Shown here one piece after another: positions 35,852 through 48,201 of a DNA stretch of 64,000 nt. Numbering within the stretch: position 1 is the first letter of the stretch; every line of letters starts with the position of its first letter. Made by a program: the position numbers and the translations under genes. Source of the DNA: Paramecium octaurelia (Eukaryota; Ciliophora; Oligohymenophorea; Peniculida; Parameciidae); NCBI GenBank assembly GCA_905182995.1, contig CAJJDP010000094.1:350119-414118 (forward strand), given 5' to 3'. Below the pieces are notes generated by a model. It did not search any database. It saw only the letters and a list, made by a program, of their open reading frames with translations, and was not told the origin of the DNA.

Positions 35852-37203
35852 ATGTTCTCAGGTGGATTTCGAGGTTTCTCTGGAGGTTTCCCTTTTGGTG
35901 GGATGGGAGAGGAAGAATCTTCAAATAGTCCAGGAGAAGTTGACAACAAAGGATTATATGATCTTATAGGAATACCTCCCTAAAGTACTACCGATGATGT
36001 CAAAAAGGCTTTTAGAAAGAAGGCTGTAAAGGAGCATCCAGATAAAGGTGGTGATCCTGAAAAAGTATTGAAATTCACAAATAATAGTTCAAAAAATTGA
36101 CAGAAGCATATGAAATTCTTTCAAATCCTGAAAAAAAGGACCTTTATGATCGTTTTGGTATGGAAGGTGTGAAAAATGGCGGTGGCGGTGGAGATATGGG
36201 TGATATCTTCAGCCATTTCTTCGGCGGAGGCGGAGGAAGAAGGGAATAAGGACCAAAGAAAATGAAAGCAAAAATGAGAGAATAACAAGTGACACTTGAA
36301 GAAGTATTTGAAGGAAAGATGATTCATTTGACTCACAAAAGAAAAAGAGTTTGTGAGGGATGCGAAGGAAAAGGTGGTGCTAATGCAAAACAATGTACAA
36401 CATGCAAAGGAAGAGGAATGGTGCAAAAATTATAGATGATTGGTCCAGGAATGTATTCCTAATCCACAGGACCATGCAATGATTGTGGTGGTGATGGAAC
36501 AATTTTCCCAGAAAAGGATAGATGCAAAAAATGCAAAGGAAATAAGGTAATAGATTAAGAGAAAGTGATTGAAATTCCATTGGAAAGAGGTGTACCTGAT
36601 GAACATGATTATCAATTTTATGGAGAGAGCGATGAATTGCCAGGAGTTATGGCAGGAGATCTTTATGTTAGAATTAAAATAAAGAAACATGATGTTTATG
36701 AAAGGAAGGGTGCTGATCTCTACATAAATAAGAAGATCACTTTAGTCGAAGCCTTGACAGGAACGCAATTTACATTGAAATTTTTAGATGGAACAAATCT
36801 ACACATCTCGACTAAGCCTGGAGAAATTATCTCACCTGGTAATATAAGTAAATATTCTGTTAGCACAAATAAAGACTGTGAAAAAGAAGGGTATGCCTTG
36901 TTATAAAGATGCCATGAGTGAAGGAGATCTTCATATTAGATTTGAAGTCGAATTCCCACTTCCTGGATAACTCAAAAATGATTAGATTGAATAATTGAAA
37001 AAAGTATTTCTATTAATTTATTTCAGGTGTTGCCAGGTCCTAAATAATAATAAAAACTTGATGCCAAAAAGACTTTGTATTTGGAAGAATACGATGAGGC
37101 TCATGTAAACTCAAATCCAGAAGGGGGTAAAAAGGATGAGGAGGATGATGATGATGAAAGAGGAGGCCATGGCGGATAAAGAGTCTAATGTGCTTAATAA
37201 TGA
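35852..37203 (+). CDS. Type I (class A) DnaJ/Hsp40 co-chaperone with CaaX-like end
   Basis: Introns at 36065-36087, 36839-36863 and 37004-37026 give 426 residues. The protein stimulates Hsp70 ATPase and delivers unfolded clients. The J domain (about residues 34-95) has the HPD triad at 62-64 in KEHPDKGG. A Gly-rich stretch follows, then four CxxCxGxG-type zinc motifs ([35 protein letters not shown]) and the two beta-barrel client domains. Unusually, a Gly/Phe-rich segment also precedes the J domain. The protein ends C-A-Q-Q, a CaaX-type farnesylation motif as in yeast Ydj1 (CASQ), with both Gln written TAA. This places it at the cytosolic face of membranes and in the DNAJA1/2 group. Confidence 0.92.
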
Positions 37204-37234
37204 AATAAATGTTATATGCAATTTATTAATTATT

Positions 37235-38529
37235 ATGAAATCTAAAACCATCATTTCACGAAGACTGGACATCAATAATGATCCTCCTAAGTAATAGCAA
37301 GTAAATATAGCAAAGTAAAAGTCAGGCTCCATTTTTTGATCCCTGTCCTAGATTTCAGAAAAAATATGGAGTTAAGGCAGATATGGATAGAATTGTTGCT
37401 TATATGTATTTAAGAGAAAATCATCCAAATATCAAATAATGTAGAGATTTCAGTTAAAAAAGAATATGCAAATTTGACACTACCTAAATTAAAGATGGAC
37501 CTCCTTATGCTAAAATCATCAAAATTTAACCCAGTCATTCTACTACTGTGAATGGGTGGGCTAATGTTGGTGGAGAGTTAAAACATTAATTTAATAATGG
37601 CTGGAAAACTAACATTGAAGATATCTGCATTGATAAGCAGTATGAAGATCAATTGAATACTCATTTTAAAGCCAAAGAGGCTTAATTAAAACATGATTAT
37701 AAGGCTAAAATAGAATATATGAATAAATATTTCAATGAAATAGAAGAAATGTATAAAGTAAATGACACAAAGGAATCTGTTAAAAAACTAAGAGTTTTAT
37801 ATAAAAAAAGTAGAGAAGATTTAAAACCATATGTAAAATACTAAGGATAAAGATTTTTTGAGATCTTGCCAATGATGAAAAGAAGAACTAATACTGTAAT
37901 TGAGGAATTTAGGTGCTTTAAACCTTTATGCAATTTAGAATTAAAGGAAAAGTAAAAATATCTTGATGATTTGTTCAAACACTTGAATAAAAAAACAGAA
38001 AAAGAAAAAGAAAGAGATCTTAAATCTAAGGAGTAGGATTCAAGTGACTAATAGTAACAAAACGAAATCCAAATTGATTACAATGATTCAAGCTCAAATG
38101 TACATTAGATTAAAAGAACTTTTAGTCAAATGGAAGATGTCACTGCAGAAGCTGCTGCATTTAATTAAAACCATTACATATTTGAAGTTAAGGATGTTAA
38201 CTCTTTTGGTTAATAAATTAGAATGAATAAAATGAATAAAATAATGAATGAGATGTTTAAAAGCCAAAGGAATTTCTAATAAGATGTTTAAAATTATGCT
38301 TATAAACATTTAAATACTAGCACATCCTGTGATATCAGTGCAGCCAATATCTCGTAAATGTAATAAGTAAAATTATAATAACAATAAGTCTATTTAAAAT
38401 AATAAACAAAAAGAACTGAAACGGATGCATAAAAGCTGTCAATATGTTACTTATCGAACTAATCCATCTCCAGCAATGAAAAATTCGGCATTTCAAACAA
38501 CAGCTACATCTAACCAATTTAAATTTTGA
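37235..38529 (+). CDS. Unknown protein with C-terminal coiled coil and Gln-rich tail
   Basis: The start at 37235 is only 31 bp after the DnaJ stop. Introns at 37291-37315 (25 nt, AAG) and 38367-38388 (22 nt, AAG) give 415 residues. Residues 25-130 look globular, with several Cys, Trp and aromatic residues (RICKFDTTQIKDGPPYAKI, then NGWANVGGEL). A charged helical part follows (KEAQLKHDYKAKIEYMNKYF). The C-terminal about 130 residues are Gln/Asn/Ser-rich. There is no signal peptide or membrane segment. I do not recognise a family. Confidence 0.65.
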
Positions 38530-38627
38530 TAAAGCATTTTTTATATTATAAATTAAGAAAATTTTTATTATTAAAATATTAATGAAAGCCCTTATAAATA
38601 AAAACAAACAAGAATGATAAGTTATAT

Positions 38628-40781
38628 TCATTTTCTTTTTAAATTAGTACCAGATTACCCTCTTAATAACTACTAAATGGTTTCAAACTTAATATGACAC
38701 TCTATTTAATATGCTTCAAAATATTACATTGTTCAGTATCTGTTCTAGGCCTATTATATGGACTTTTATTTGTCATAGCTGAATTTCTAGGTTTCAAGGA
38801 ATTTTGAGATCGTTCTGGAGATTTATCAGGAGACCTACCAACTCTCTTAGGCGATTAATTTGAATTGGAATTCATTCTTTCAGTTCTGCAATTATCAAAA
38901 AAAAATGCTTTTAAAATTCCATTATTATTTTGGTTTGAAGATGGTTAAGTGTTTTGTGTTTGCTTAATCAGACTATTAAAATTTGTTTTAGTTGATTTGT
39001 AGGGTTATAATTATATAGGTAATGTTTCTTAAGTCTTTAGAAGTTTCTCATTTATTCTTTCGCAACTATTGTTAGAAGAGCCATTGAAAAACTGCATCTT
39101 TTGTTTAGGAGATGTATCTGATGGCATTTATTATCTTTTTTTATTAATAATCATTTATTCCATCAGATTGGTTTATGGTTTTACATTGTCACTAATATTT
39201 CGATTGGTTTTTAAAGGAGATTGTTGATTTAAAAAAGAACTAATTAATTTTCCAGTAGGAGATGAGTCATTCAATTTTAATTCTGCTAAATTTTTGAGGA
39301 TATTTTGATTTTCTCTTTAAGTTTGAATTTGCATCTATTTCAATTTTTGTAATTTTTGTTCTTTATAATTCACTTCTGATACCATCGACATCATAGATTC
39401 CTCTTGTATGGTATCTAAATTAGAATTATAATGTTTATGATAGCTAGTAATTAAGTGATTAATATAAGGAGATGAACATGTAATATTTTTACAAGCAATC
39501 TCAACTGCCTTAAGATGATATAACTCACTTAATTTAAACTCATCAGTATTAATATCTTTGATTCCTTATTGTTTAGCCTTGTCTAATTCAATGAACCTTA
39601 ATTCAGTCGCAATGGTGAAATAGGATATGGACAGATAGATGATTTTTTCCAATAACAACCTTTTGGAAATCTCATAGAGCATTTCTCCTTAGGATGAGAA
39701 ATCCTCATATATTTGAGGAGTCATGTGCATTATGAATCCTATATTAAAGGTTTAAATCCATTCTTGGACATTTTAAACTCCAAGAATAGAACGATAGTCT
39801 TCTTCTTTTTGATCTAATTTTAATTCTTTGCGAATATGCTTTTCATTATTTTCAGGATTATTTCTCCAGAAATATAATTACTTTTTAGCTTCTCTTAGAA
39901 TCAACTACTCATTATTGGACATACTATCCAAATCTTACTATTTAGACATATCTTATAGAATATCTTTACTAGCATCAATAACTAATCGACTGAATTCTAC
40001 CTCATCTTTCATTTAGAATTTATTATTTTTTTATTTTGACTTCATTGTTAAACTAGAATTGGCTGTTGTTGCAGACCCCAAGGATCCATTTTTATTTAGC
40101 CAATCCTTACAAAAAAGGAAAGCTATCTTGAACACTTCTCGCATCGTACTTGCTGCCTTCCTAGCTGACTGTAGAGCTAATTTATGTCTAATTTAATATT
40201 AATAGATACTTTCCTAATTGACTCAAGATGGCTGTATGTTATAAGAGTGTTCTTGCTAGAAAGGCTTTCTTTTTGACTAAAGAAGCATCACTTTCTTAGG
40301 TGCTTGTAAGTTTATTTGTATCTTATTCTTCTTCTTTCATGCTTTCTTCCATATTGTAAATCACTCCAGATAAATATTTAGAACATTTATCCAAAACCCA
40401 TTAACTATTATTATTTTATTTGCTGTACCATTAATATCCACATGCTTGATTGTAGAGAACAACAATAATTAAGTTTTTATCTATTGTTTTGCCACAACTT
40501 GCTGCATACTATGGATTAAGACTATAAAATACTTCCAACATTTATTCTGATTATTAAAGTAACTTCATGGCTTCCTTAAACTTTTAAAGTTTAATTTTAT
40601 GCACTGCTTGTTCATTCAAAAAATTGATTTATTACATGAATTATTCTAATTTTAAGTTAATTTAACATCATATACCTTGATTTTTGAATAACTATTTTAA
40701 ACCATTTTCCTGAACGGTTTCAATTTCTTCATCTTCTTACTCTTCATCATATGATTCATCTTGTTGATTGCTGCTCGACAT
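38628..40781 (-). CDS. Unknown helical protein, TPR-like first half, disordered Ser/Asn-rich second half
   Basis: The start at 40781 and introns at 40646-40675 (30 nt) and 40188-40209 (22 nt) are clear. The 3' end is less sure. The frame passes the last convincing segment (TDTEQCNILKHIK) and needs a further intron near 38670-38695 to reach the TGA at 38628-38630. The first about 450 residues are helices with repeated amphipathic pairs, such as QAVHKIKLQKFKEAMKLLQQ and LIIVVLYNQACGYQWYS, resembling TPR or alpha-solenoid units. The second part is rich in Ser, Asn, Lys and Pro (SPKRVGRSPDKSPERSQNS). Total about 690 residues. I do not recognise a family. Confidence 0.6.
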
Positions 40782-41760
40782 TTTTCAAAAATATCAATAA
40801 CTTAATTAAATAAATTCAATATCAAAATAACTGAATTATATATTTAGTATAATAAACTCAAGTTTGTTTTAATGGAACTGCTAAATTTAAACATTCCAGA
40901 AATATAGTTTACATATATAAATAGAAAATTGTTAATATTATTCTAAAAAGTTTAGATCATGATGAAATAAGTTTACAATTATTTAAACTTCTAATTATTA
41001 AAGATTATGTAGTATCAAAAATAAATTAATTCTTTGAAATTATATATTATGTTTATAGCTTTATATTCATAAGAAGCAGATATCCATTTATTTTTTAAGA
41101 TCTCCTAAAATTTTGTAATATATCTAGATATATTAATAGAGATTTATATTAGATTATATAAAATAAGAATTTACATTAGTTTTCCTTCAACTCAAAATGG
41201 ATTAGTTGTATCTCATGGCAACTTTTATATCAAAAATTACTTTATCAAAGTGCTAAGGTTGTGATTATGAGGAGTTTTTGAAACTAATTAGGAAGATTTA
41301 AAATTGCAAGTTTAGAATCCAGCTAAGCTAAAGTGACTCCAGTAAATTATTTTTTAATTCTTTAATTTTATATTATAATCTAAGAAATTATTAAGTTCTA
41401 ATATATTAATTTTACTCAATTTTATTTTTTTAGGTAGATGGATAGTTGTTACAACTCATAATACTATAAATCATACGAGAATTCTCAAATAAAATAATAA
41501 TTTTTTGCAAATTAATAAAAATCATCAACTCCATTTATTCATGCATAAAATTTATAGTGACTATTTTAACGTGTAATTTATTTTGCAGATTCTTATAAAA
41601 TGTGCAAATATGACAAATGAGATAGAGTTTCAATGATCTTTAACTAAAATCTAGAGTAAATTGTTTTCTTTAGAGTTGTGGTACTTTTTCATTAGATCAC
41701 TGATGGTTTAAGATGTCAAAATTTTATCACAATATTCTGTCATTTTATAATATAAATTTA
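40782..41760. other. Long AT-rich intergenic region
   Basis: About 1 kb lies between two minus-strand genes. Short protein-like stretches occur on the plus strand, for example ITLSKCQGCDYEEFLKLIRK near 41230 and GRWIVVTTHNTINHTRI near 41435. They are separated by stops and very AT-rich DNA. They may be remnants of a gene. No complete gene can be supported. Confidence 0.35.
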
Positions 41761-42428
41761 TCAAGTGAAAAATTTTTTCTTCAAATGAGCTTATGTAAAC
41801 ACTTATTTGAAGTTGATCTTTTAATTTTTGCAAGTATTATTATTGAAAAAATTATTGGCAAATGTGAAATTACATTCATCTTCATTGTTTGGTATGGAAT
41901 CCTCGATTTTTGGCAATTTAATGCGTTTATTATAATTTTAAGAGATGGGCTATTTAACTTCAATATTCTTTGGTTTTATAGATTCCTATTAACTTTGTGG
42001 TTAAACAAGAGATCTGGAGTTAGTTTTAAAGTCATTAAAGTCAAATCTTGGTTTAACTTTTCGAGTTCTAGTTAATGTTTCTATAATATGTTATTTTTAA
42101 TTTAATGATCGTTTTAGTCTCTCATTTTCTCTCAATATCACTTATATTTGGTCTAGAGGAGGATCATTTATTATTTCAGTGGAGATTCTGTAGGATTTAA
42201 ATGAATAAAACTGCAGCTGCTAATCTAATAATGGGCTATATAAAAAACGAGATCATACTTTGAAGCCCCTTCAATTTTTGTTGGAGTAGTAAGACCCTTT
42301 AACTATACTCTTGGAGTTTGCATAGGTAACTAAGCTGCTTTATTCTTCTAATAAATTACCCATCTATTATCTAACTGAGAGTGGCTTAGGTTTAAATAGT
42401 TAGCAATTCTACTAGTTTAATGCTGCAT
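41761..42428 (-). CDS. Small coiled-coil/disordered protein, unknown function
   Basis: The start at 42428 and introns at 42330-42359 (30 nt) and 42236-42258 (23 nt) give 204 residues ending at TGA 41761-41763. The first 50 residues are polar (NYLNLSHSQLDNRW, then PMQTPRVQLKGLTTPTKIEG). A short helix follows (IQVILRENERLKRSLNQKQH), then a Lys/Asn-rich tail. Its start is 67 bp from that of the coiled-coil gene on the plus strand, so the two share a tiny bidirectional promoter. I do not recognise a family. Confidence 0.6.
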
Positions 42429-42495
42429 AAGATTTAGAATGTTGTAAATCCATTAATAATTTTGATATAATATGATTATATAATTAATAACTCAT

Positions 42496-44106
42496 ATGAA
42501 TTCCTCCTTTCGTATTTCATCGACTCGAAGATCATCAGGATGTAAGAGTGAGTGTGAATAACATTTCTAAACAACTAATGAATGTATGTTTTTTTTGTTC
42601 TACTAATTCAAGTATTAGCCAAAAAACCAAAAGATAAGGAAAAATTAGAAGAAACTGTTATTCTTCTCAAAATGCAAATTAATCTCTTGAATGATGAGAA
42701 TGTCAAACTTAGATTTGAAATACAACATCTCCAAGTAAGTTATATTGCAATTTCATTTAGAAATAAATAGCTATACAGGAAAAAACATTGCAAATGAACA
42801 AGAACTTCAAACTGTCTAAAAGCTCTAAACTCAACAAACCGATTACAAAAGAACATTGAATAAGGAGATATGTAATTTTTAGACTTGCCCAACTATTGCT
42901 TTTTCTAAATAAATAAAAGAATTAGAAAATATAATCAAAAAAAATCAACAAAAATTGAAGATTTGAAAGTTATTAAAAAATATCAACCCTAAATACATTT
43001 AAGGTATGGTATTATCAATGAATATGACAATCCTAATTAATTTGCTAGTAATGATAATTAAGCAAAGATAATATATATCTATCAAAGTAGCTATATGAGA
43101 ATTAGTAGCTTATACAATAATAGAGACTTGAAACTGAGAAACATCAGAGTACTTTCAAGAGACAATAAACTGAAAGACTAATCTAAGAAAAAGAGAAAGA
43201 ATTAAACATACACATTTTAAATATAGTAATCCAAAAAAAGTAATTGCAGATTTCAATAAAATATGGCAATAATTTGATCTATAATTGCCTATTAGAAATA
43301 AGCATAGTTATTGGTATTTAAACATCAAAAGATAGCTGAATTGGAAAAGAAAATAACTGATTTAGAGTAACAATTATAATAGAAGGACTTTTATCATAAA
43401 AAGGATATTGATAATTTGCATCTGGTTATAGCTACCTTGAAAAAATTAAATCTTTTAATTATAGAAAGAAGAAAAGAAGATACCTCTGGCTGTGATTGAG
43501 TAACCTAATGAAACATCCGATAGGAATAAAAGTATGCCTCAGTAATAATAAATAAAAAAAGGATTCAAAAGATTAGATTCAATGATATCTCATAAATGTT
43601 ATTAATTTCAGTATACTAGAATCATCTATGAAATTAAAATTAAATGAAATTCCTTTTTCTAGATTAGATTCATTTATTCAAAGACTGTTTAAGGATGCTT
43701 AACATTATCTGATTTGATAGACACTTTTAAATAGTATCCATTTGAACTCAGTGATGAATAAACCACTTTAATATCTAGATTAATCATAGAACCATAATAA
43801 GAAGATTGGATATATTGTGATTTAAATTGTAGAAATTATATAGTGATTGCAATTACATTTTTTAAAATCTCATTAAAGCCAACTAGTTGATTTCATCTAA
43901 TGAACACAAAGTATTATACAGTCAGTTATGTTAAGTATTAACTATTTACATTATGAGATGATGAAATAACACTAAATGAATCAGTATCTTACTTGTAATT
44001 ATCAGGAGATCATTGTAGCATTTAGGAGTTCAAGAAAGCTCTGGGTTCAATTGATATCCTTTTATCACATAAATTAGATGATTTATTAATGATGAAGATC
44101 TATTGA
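42496..44106 (+). CDS. Coiled-coil protein with EF-hand-like C-terminal part; frame interrupted several times
   Basis: The start (MNSSFRISSTRRSSGC) and the first intron (42584-42612, 29 nt) are clear. Coiled-coil exons follow (KLEETVILLKMQINLLNDEN; later QRLETEKHQSTFKRQQ and IAELEKKITDLEQQLQQKD). A segment near 43690-43810 (LSDLIDTFKQYPFELSDEQT) and one near 44075-44120 (FINDEDLLSILNNLV) look like EF-hand helices. The coding stretches lie in different frames. Some shifts fall on A-runs (near 42780 and 42935) where no intron fits, so sequence errors or early decay are likely. The 3' end is uncertain and may extend to about 44228. Function unknown. Confidence 0.5.
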
Positions 44107-44264
44107 GCATTTTAAATAACTTAGTAAATTCAAATACTCTCAATTATTTGATATATTAAAATGATCATAAGTATCTTAACCAAATCTAAATAAGCACATG
44201 TATATGTATATATATTTATATATGAAATTTTAAATAAATAAAAATCCTTTTTAAAAAAATTATT

Positions 44265-44936
44265 ATGGCTGAATAAGAATCTGTAGCCACAGTTAAATTT
44301 GCAAATCAACCAAAATTATTCGGAAAATGGGATTATGATGAAGTACAAGTGACAGATTAATGCTTCAAAGATTATATTGCAGTTCAAACATCAAAATCTA
44401 GAGTGTTTGTTCCCCATACTGCTGGAAGGTATGTAGTTGGATGATAATATTAATAGATATCAAAGAAAGAAGTTTAGAAAGGCTTAATGCCCAATTGTTG
44501 AGAGATTAGCTGGTGCACTTATGTTTCATGGCAGAAATACAGGTAAGAAAGTAAAGGCTGTAGCAATAATCAGACATGCCTTTGAAATAGTGCATTTATT
44601 GACAGGCAAGAATCCACTTGCAGTATTGTCATTAGCTGTCTAAAGAGGAGGAGCCAGAGAAGATTTCACTAAAGTAGGTACAGGTGGTGTTGCCAAATAA
44701 TAAGCAGTTGATGTTGCTCCAATTAGAAGAGTTAATGAAGTAAGGAATTCAAATATATTAAAAAGGCTGTTCACAATTTAGCCAAGGGAGTCAGAGATTC
44801 TGTGTTTAAGAAGATGAAAACTATTGCAGAAGCCTTAGCTGATGAATTGATTGCAGCATCCAATGAAGATGGATAAAAGTCATACACTATTAAAAAGAGA
44901 GATGAATTAGAGAAAGTTGCCAAAACCAATCGTTGA
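44265..44936 (+). CDS. RPS5: 40S ribosomal protein S5 (uS7)
   Basis: Introns at 44429-44456 (28 nt) and 44740-44765 (26 nt, AAG) give 205 residues, the normal length for eukaryotic S5. uS7 binds the 3' major domain of 18S rRNA at the head of the small subunit next to the E site. Typical segments are present: [51 protein letters not shown] and [20 protein letters not shown], ending KVAKTNR as expected. The codon bias is strong, as for other ribosomal genes. It is complete and intact. Confidence 0.95.
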
Positions 44937-45126
44937 TTACGATCATTAATTATATTTTAGTACAATAGAAAATACACATATTTAAAAATATAAATTGTTT
45001 CATAAAACCAGAAATTTGTAATAATTAATTCTACTCTTTTTTATATATATTTCCTCTATTGATGAGTGATTATCTCAAAATATGATATAAATAATTGGTG
45101 TGGCAAGGGACCCGAAATTATAAAAT

Positions 45127-46967
45127 TCAATGATTTTTCATATGGTTAAATGATTAAGCAATCATGATGGATGTTTGACTTCTTTCTCTTTGAAATTCAT
45201 TTTATAAAACAAATGGATCTTAGGACACCAATAGCATATCTTAATAAGAATACTAAGCCATTTATATTCTATTCAAGAATTATTGATATTCCTCATTTTA
45301 TTGAAATTCTTATGGAATTATTATTGATAATAAAGTATGAAATTCTTAAGCTTTTAAACTGGATCCAGTATGTGCTGTGAAAAACATCTTAAGTTTTTAT
45401 TCAAAAGATCCTCTTAGTAAGACACTCAAACAAGTTAAGAACTCTCTAAAATCTAACAATTCTGCTTAATTTTCATCAAACAAACTAAAGACTAATTCAT
45501 ATTTCTGTCTATCTAATAATTGGTACTTAGTGTAATATTAGTGAAATTATTCCTATTGAATTCTATAGAATTAGATTTTTATACCATCAGAGTAAGAAAT
45601 GCATCCTTATTAATACCATACTTTTGTGATTTGATCTGTTAAATTTATAAGGCTTAGATATCAAGGTCATCATCATCTGAAGAATCAGTTAATTTAGCTA
45701 ATTATTTAGCATCTTTTTGATCTTTTCTAATAATAAATAAATTTCTAGATTCCAAACAATATTTTTTGAATTCTTTCTAAATTTGTAGTATCTCTTCAGG
45801 ATCAAAATTTGTGATTTTCTTAAGTCTAAAAAGTATGAATTTATCCTCATCAACCCATGATCGGCTTGTTTATGAATAATATTATTCAATTTATACTTGT
45901 CTCTCAAATGATGGAAAATAAGCATTTTCTTTACTTAATAATTTGGCTAAATCACTATGCTTAATGACTGAAGATATGTAAAATATATATACTCTTTCCG
46001 ATTTCCTCTACGAGTCCTTACTGATTCATATCACAACACTTAGCTGCCTAAACCAATGAAAAAATGATTGCCTAATCAATAGGGATAAAGGATTTCCTCT
46101 TAAACATTGCTTCCCAAGTAATTAATAATGAACTTGTATTTAACACTTACAACATTAAGGTTAATAACATTTGAGGTCCTGAAACATCTAAGAAATTGGA
46201 CAATTACTGAGAATATTATAGGTTCAAACCTTTTATAATAGTTTTCAAAAAATAGAGCTCTGCTTAAAAACCAATCAAAGTTGCTCCCTAGGAATTGGAA
46301 TAAAATCTTGGAGGTATAATATATTTGAAAATGTGATTCATAATGTGAAATGCTCCCTCTTCATCTGATAAACACAATAAAACTGTAACTATGAAATTCA
46401 TTCCTTAACAATATCCAATGATTGGATAATGAGTCACAAATAGTTATAAAACTCTATTTATGGATCCTCTTATTAAGGATTGATCATAGCCTTATTAGCA
46501 TTAAGTAATAAACTCTCTTAAACTATAATTAAATAGAAATGCATCAGTTCTTCCTGCCAAAACATCTTTATCAATAATTTCTTTGTCATTTTCAGAAATA
46601 GAAATTTCCATCTTGATTTTTCTTTCTTATTTTCCAATCCATTTAGATTAAAACAAGGATCTAGTGTTCCATTTGAGACCATTTTCTTGAATTATCTATT
46701 GATAATAAGTATAATCTCGAAAACAGTTATCGCAGACACGTTATTGTTTATTGAAATCTTTGACAAATTCATTTGGTTTGGCATATAACTAAATTTCTAG
46801 TTACGTATACTTAAACACGGTTTTCACTGCAATTGTTACAAACATCTTTGTGACACATCTTGCATCTGTAAGTTTTTCTCAATTTTCTAGATAAATTTAT
46901 GTCATTTTTACAAAGCCTATAAATTCTTTGCACATACACAACACTTCGATTTATGAAACAATATCAT
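45127..46967 (-). CDS. TBC-domain RabGAP with FYVE-like zinc finger and C-terminal EF-hand region
   Basis: From the start at 46967 a FYVE-like finger is seen (RCKMCHKDVCNNCSENRV, then RVCDNCFRDY), which would bind PI3P membranes. Its first Cys pair depends on how an intron near 46910-46940 is placed. Introns of 22 nt (in the finger) and 25 nt (after the TBC domain) are clear. The TBC domain has GYCQGMNFIVTVLLCLSDEE with the catalytic Gln finger. The Arg-finger motif reads IRGSINR, with Ser in place of the usual Asp. The C-terminal part has an EF-hand-like pair (ELVFSLFDENQAELLDFREF). TBC plus EF-hand recalls TBC1D8/9. The frame shifts near 45650, after the DDDDLDI segment, with no GT nearby to allow an intron. 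This is probably a sequence error. About 588 residues. Confidence 0.75.
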
Positions 46968-47067
46968 AATATTAGATTATTATAAAAATAAATAGAATAA
47001 TCGATTATAATAAATGCATATTTAAAAGGATTAGTGAATTTTGTGAGTATTTATATATAATAATAGA

Positions 47068-48021
47068 TCAATATTTGTATGATTGGTTTTTTTTAGTAAT
47101 GAATTTAATTTTAATGCTTGATGTTTTTTTTTGATTGTTAAGTGAATCCATTTCATTTGTGTGTGTTTATTATTATTCTTATTTCATACATTCTGAGATC
47201 ATTGAAAATTATTCTTAACTATTTTTGTTTTCTGATAATTCTTCTTAGATACGCGAATCATCATAATTGCTTTATTGGTTAATTTGAGATTAGAAAAGAA
47301 TCTTCTACTTTATTGGTTAAGGTAAAGTAGGTGGGAGTGAGTACATCTCAACATTTTAAATTACCTTATTTAATGAAAACGTAGGCTGTTTTTAGAGTTA
47401 CTTTTCAGGAATTTGATTAGTGAAGGTTGGATTGTGTTATTGAAGTATATGATCATCTAATTTTTCTTTATTTTGAAATGTCAATTTACATTAGATGCAT
47501 ATAAAAATGGATAGATCATTCAAATGTTCTTAAAGCACATGGGTAGTACTTTGCATGGCATTCGAGAACGATTTATTGCATTGTTTACACTTTAATTCAG
47601 AATTTACATATAGTTTTTAGAATCCTTGGAAGAGTTGCTTGTAAGGATTGTCTTTGTATTGTTTATTACACATTTATTTTAAGGCTTGTAATTGATTGAG
47701 AGAGCCTTCTTTCATCTTTTCACTTATGTGATAATAAAATCTGGAAACTAATTTCTTTGCTATTGATTTTAAATCTTGGGGAGTTGTTGCAGGTTCTGGT
47801 TCATTTGAAGTTAGAACAATCTCAACACTAGCTTCATCACTAATAATTATTTCTGGTTTTTATTCTGAAGGAGGGAGATTGCATTAAAAATCTTTTGACA
47901 TATGAATAGATTATTAATCAATGATTGATGTTAGTAAATCAATTTTCTCTTATAATTTAGTCATATTTTTACGACACTTTTTCATTTTGGCTAATATTAA
48001 TAGGTTATTTGGAGTTTGCAT
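47068..48021 (-). CDS. C2H2 zinc-finger protein
   Basis: An intronless frame of 317 codons runs from 48021 to TGA 47068-47070. A short coiled coil opens the protein (MTKLQEKIDLLTSIID). Two C2H2-type fingers lie near residues 150-215 (CKQCNKSFSNAM with a His pair, then CIQCKLTFQNKEKLDDHI). The rest is Gln/Ser-rich and basic at the C-terminus. Such proteins bind nucleic acid, but the target cannot be told. It starts 180 bp from the PTB-like gene and the two are divergent. Confidence 0.7.
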
Positions 48022-48201
48022 TAATAATTTAAATAATTGGGTCATTTATTAATGTCATTTTCATTTATATATATATAATATTGAATATATAAATTATATA
48101 ATTTTAATTATCTAAAATTATCGTTGTGAATTAACGTAAGTTAATGTTAAATCCTAAACCCAGATTACGAATGATTAAAAATAATAAACAACAAACTCAA
48201 A

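Noticed and set aside
36121-36690. Minus-strand frames opposite the DnaJ zinc-finger region
   Set aside because: The plus strand encodes an unmistakable class A DnaJ; the minus-strand frames are antisense shadows.
41713-42075. 120-codon hydrophobic plus-strand frame
   Set aside because: The minus strand here gives a spliced protein with normal composition (41761-42428), so the plus-strand frame is a shadow.
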